A DNA stretch of 35,627 nucleotides from Myxococcales bacterium (GTDB lineage: Bacteria; Myxococcota_A; Polyangia; Palsa-1104; SHYY01): NCBI GenBank assembly GCA_023248875.1, contig JAHFDT010000011.1, positions 1 to 35,627 of the forward strand. Reading direction: 5' to 3'. A model generated the notes under the pieces. That model had not been told where the DNA came from. It searched no databases and saw only the letters and a program-made list of their open reading frames with translations. A program made the position numbers and the translations under genes. Shown here piece after piece: positions 34,141-35,627 of this stretch. Numbering within the stretch: the first letter of the stretch is position 1; each line of letters starts with the position of its first letter.

Positions 34141-35627
34141 CTATACAACATTCCCGCCGCGGGAGGTCGATCGTCGATAGCGGATCATTAGCAGAGGTAG
34201 AGCCGCCAACAGGATCCCCCACCGCGGGTTGGGCCGAGCCCCCAATGTGCAACCACAGCCCTCGGGTGGCTCGGGAATCCGGTCGTGGGTGTAGCCCGGC
34301 AGACCGGTGACCTCGATCGCCACCGCCGCCTGGGTCTTTTGGCCCATCGCATCCTCCACCAGCACCCGCGCGTGGTAGCTATCACCGGCCAGATTGCTGT
34401 AGACGTGATCGATCGAATCACCCTCGACAAACGTACCATCGCCCGGCAGCCAACGAGTATGATAGGGGGGCAGGCCGCCCGCGACTTGCGCTTGTAATTT
34501 GGTGCTAAGCGGTGCCATCCCCCGCGTCGCCGTCGCGCTCGCCTGCACGGTGGGCAGCGGCGCGCTCCCCGAAGGCATCAGGGAAAAAGTATGCTGCTCG
34601 GAAACGGTTCCATCGGCCACCGCTGCTGCGGGGACCAGCCATGGCTGCGAAGCGAGATAGCCCGGTGCCGAAGCGGTAATCGCCAGCATGCAATCACCGC
34701 GCGGCGCACCCAAGGTCACCGTTCGCGGCAGTCCGCGAAGTGGCCCCGCCGTGGTCTGCGACAAAGTCACATCACTGCAGGTCACCACCGATGAGAAATA
34801 GCCGATTTTGAGCACCTCATTGGTGGTCGTATCCACTAGCCCAAGCTCGGTTGTGCTTTCGAGATCGCCGGGGATCGAGCGCCGCAGCGGCGCGCCAAAG
34901 GCGACCACGCGTCGCTCGTCGATCACGCCGTTCGGGTTGATGGCACCATCGCACAGGGTGGTGCGAACATCGCCATAGCCATTGCTCATCGTACGATCGC
35001 CAAAATGCTCCGGTTTGAGGTCGCCCTTTTCGCAGAGCAGCTTGACCTCGGCGGGCAGCGTGCCGAGCAGCTGATGGCCCTCCTTGTCGGTCGAAACATA
35101 GCCACCCGTCGGAGCGCACTTTCCCGTGAGCGGCAGGCAGGCGAACTTGCCATCCTGATTGACATCGAGCTTGAGCGCATAGGCCAACGAATGTGCTGGG
35201 CGGCCGATCGCTTCGCCGTCGCTCCAGCTGAGATTGCCATCGATGTCGTGAAAGAGCCCACGCTGCTTGAAGGAATCTTGCGCCACGTCGTCTGGCCAGC
35301 CCACGCTGGCGCGTTGATCGTAGAAGCAGGAAGCATCGACGCAGTTCTTGGCATTGAGCCCGATCCAGAGCTGCTCGACCGCAACGCCTGCGCGATGGCT
35401 ATCCCAGAGCGCGCCGGCGATCGCCAGCTCTTCGTACATGCCGCAGGCTTGAAAGGGCGATTGCGGACCGTTGAGATTGATGGTCCAGGTGGGAGCCACG
35501 GCGTATAGCTCGGGCCGCAAACGATGGTCCGCTTCGGCTTTGACCGCCGTTGAAAAATATTCCGCCCACGCTTCGGCAAATGAATCGGCGCTCGACCCAT
35601 TCGAGTAGCCACGATGGTTGCCCGAAC
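34141..35627 (-). CDS. secreted protein with PKD-like domain and MYXO-CTERM-like tail (5' end outside window)
   Basis: About 495 residues of a protein whose start lies beyond the window end; the frame is open to base 35627, so the TTG at 35520 is not the start. The visible N-terminal part contains SADSFAEAWAEYFST, which resembles the downstream glutamate helix of zinc metallopeptidases, so a protease is possible but the HExxH motif would be outside the window. Then come a long uncharacterised segment with paired cysteines, a PKD-like domain (about 110 residues, GLPPYHTRWLPGDGTF), and a terminal signal of CGC, a hydrophobic helix and RYRR. That tail matches the MYXO-CTERM layout, implying surface sorting. 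Confidence 0.8.
   Translation of the reverse strand, partial: SGNHRGYSNGSSADSFAEAWAEYFSTAVKAEADHRLRPELYAVAPTWTINLNGPQSPFQACGMYEELAIAGALWDSHRAGVAVEQLWIGLNAKNCVDASCFYDQRASVGWPDDVAQDSFKQRGLFHDIDGNLSWSDGEAIGRPAHSLAYALKLDVNQDGKFACLPLTGKCAPTGGYVSTDKEGHQLLGTLPAEVKLLCEKGDLKPEHFGDRTMSNGYGDVRTTLCDGAINPNGVIDERRVVAFGAPLRRSIPGDLESTTELGLVDTTTNEVLKIGYFSSVVTCSDVTLSQTTAGPLRGLPRTVTLGAPRGDCMLAITASAPGYLASQPWLVPAAAVADGTVSEQHTFSLMPSGSAPLPTVQASATATRGMAPLSTKLQAQVAGGLPPYHTRWLPGDGTFVEGDSIDHVYSNLAGDSYHARVLVEDAMGQKTQAAVAIEVTGLPGYTHDRIPEPPEGCGCTLGARPNPRWGILLAALPLLMIRYRRSTSRGGNVV

Overview
The window is GC-rich, gene-dense chromosomal DNA from a bacterium that looks like a member of the Myxococcota (former Deltaproteobacteria). 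The lineage call rests on several gene types typical of that group: a C-terminal tail resembling the MYXO-CTERM sorting signal, a PilZ protein resembling the Myxococcus paralogous PilZ family, a cysteine-rich lipoprotein with an IgGFc-binding-like body, a sigma-54 activator and many proline-rich or TPR envelope proteins. There are no rRNA, tRNA, CRISPR or phage genes, and no gene-free stretch longer than about 300 bases. Thirty-six protein genes are called; the first (lon) and last (a secreted protein) run off the window edges.

Left third (1-12.7 kb): housekeeping. It holds the lon 3' end, a zinc-phospholipase-C-like protein, a SAM methyltransferase, NAD-type isocitrate dehydrogenase behind a proline-rich membrane protein, an acyl-CoA mutase large subunit, a secreted trypsin-like protease and a PAP2 phosphatase. 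A tight minus-strand operon follows: geranylgeranyl-reductase-like flavoprotein, yebC, ruvC, ruvA, ruvB. Its ruvC-ruvA junction is a 4-bp ATGA overlap and its yebC-ruvC junction a 1-bp overlap.

Middle (12.8-19.2 kb): signalling and scaffold proteins. Two PilZ proteins flank an NtrC-type response regulator. The first PilZ gene has a near-consensus sigma-54 -24/-12 element just upstream. Next come a cupin-like protein of unknown function, two TPR proteins with a 15-bp tandem duplication between them, and a pentapeptide-repeat protein coupled to the IgGFc-like lipoprotein.

Right half (19.2-30 kb): carbohydrate metabolism. A minus-strand train of overlapping genes encodes two methyltransferases, a WbuC-type cupin, an RmlD-like reductase, CutA and glycogen phosphorylase. 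Divergent from it on the plus strand are gmhB, a heptose-phosphate nucleotidyltransferase-like gene and gmhA. Together these suggest synthesis and modification of a nucleotide-activated heptose for surface glycan; a heptose kinase is not in the window.

Between gmhA and an aldo/keto reductase lies a roughly 175-bp element with perfect 18-bp terminal inverted repeats. It resembles a MITE and is the most unusual non-coding structure here. The remainder (30-35.6 kb) holds a MEMO-family protein with an N-terminal PqqD-like extension, a small unknown protein, a small lipoprotein, a MoxR-type AAA+ ATPase, and the large secreted protein with a PKD-like domain and MYXO-CTERM-like tail.
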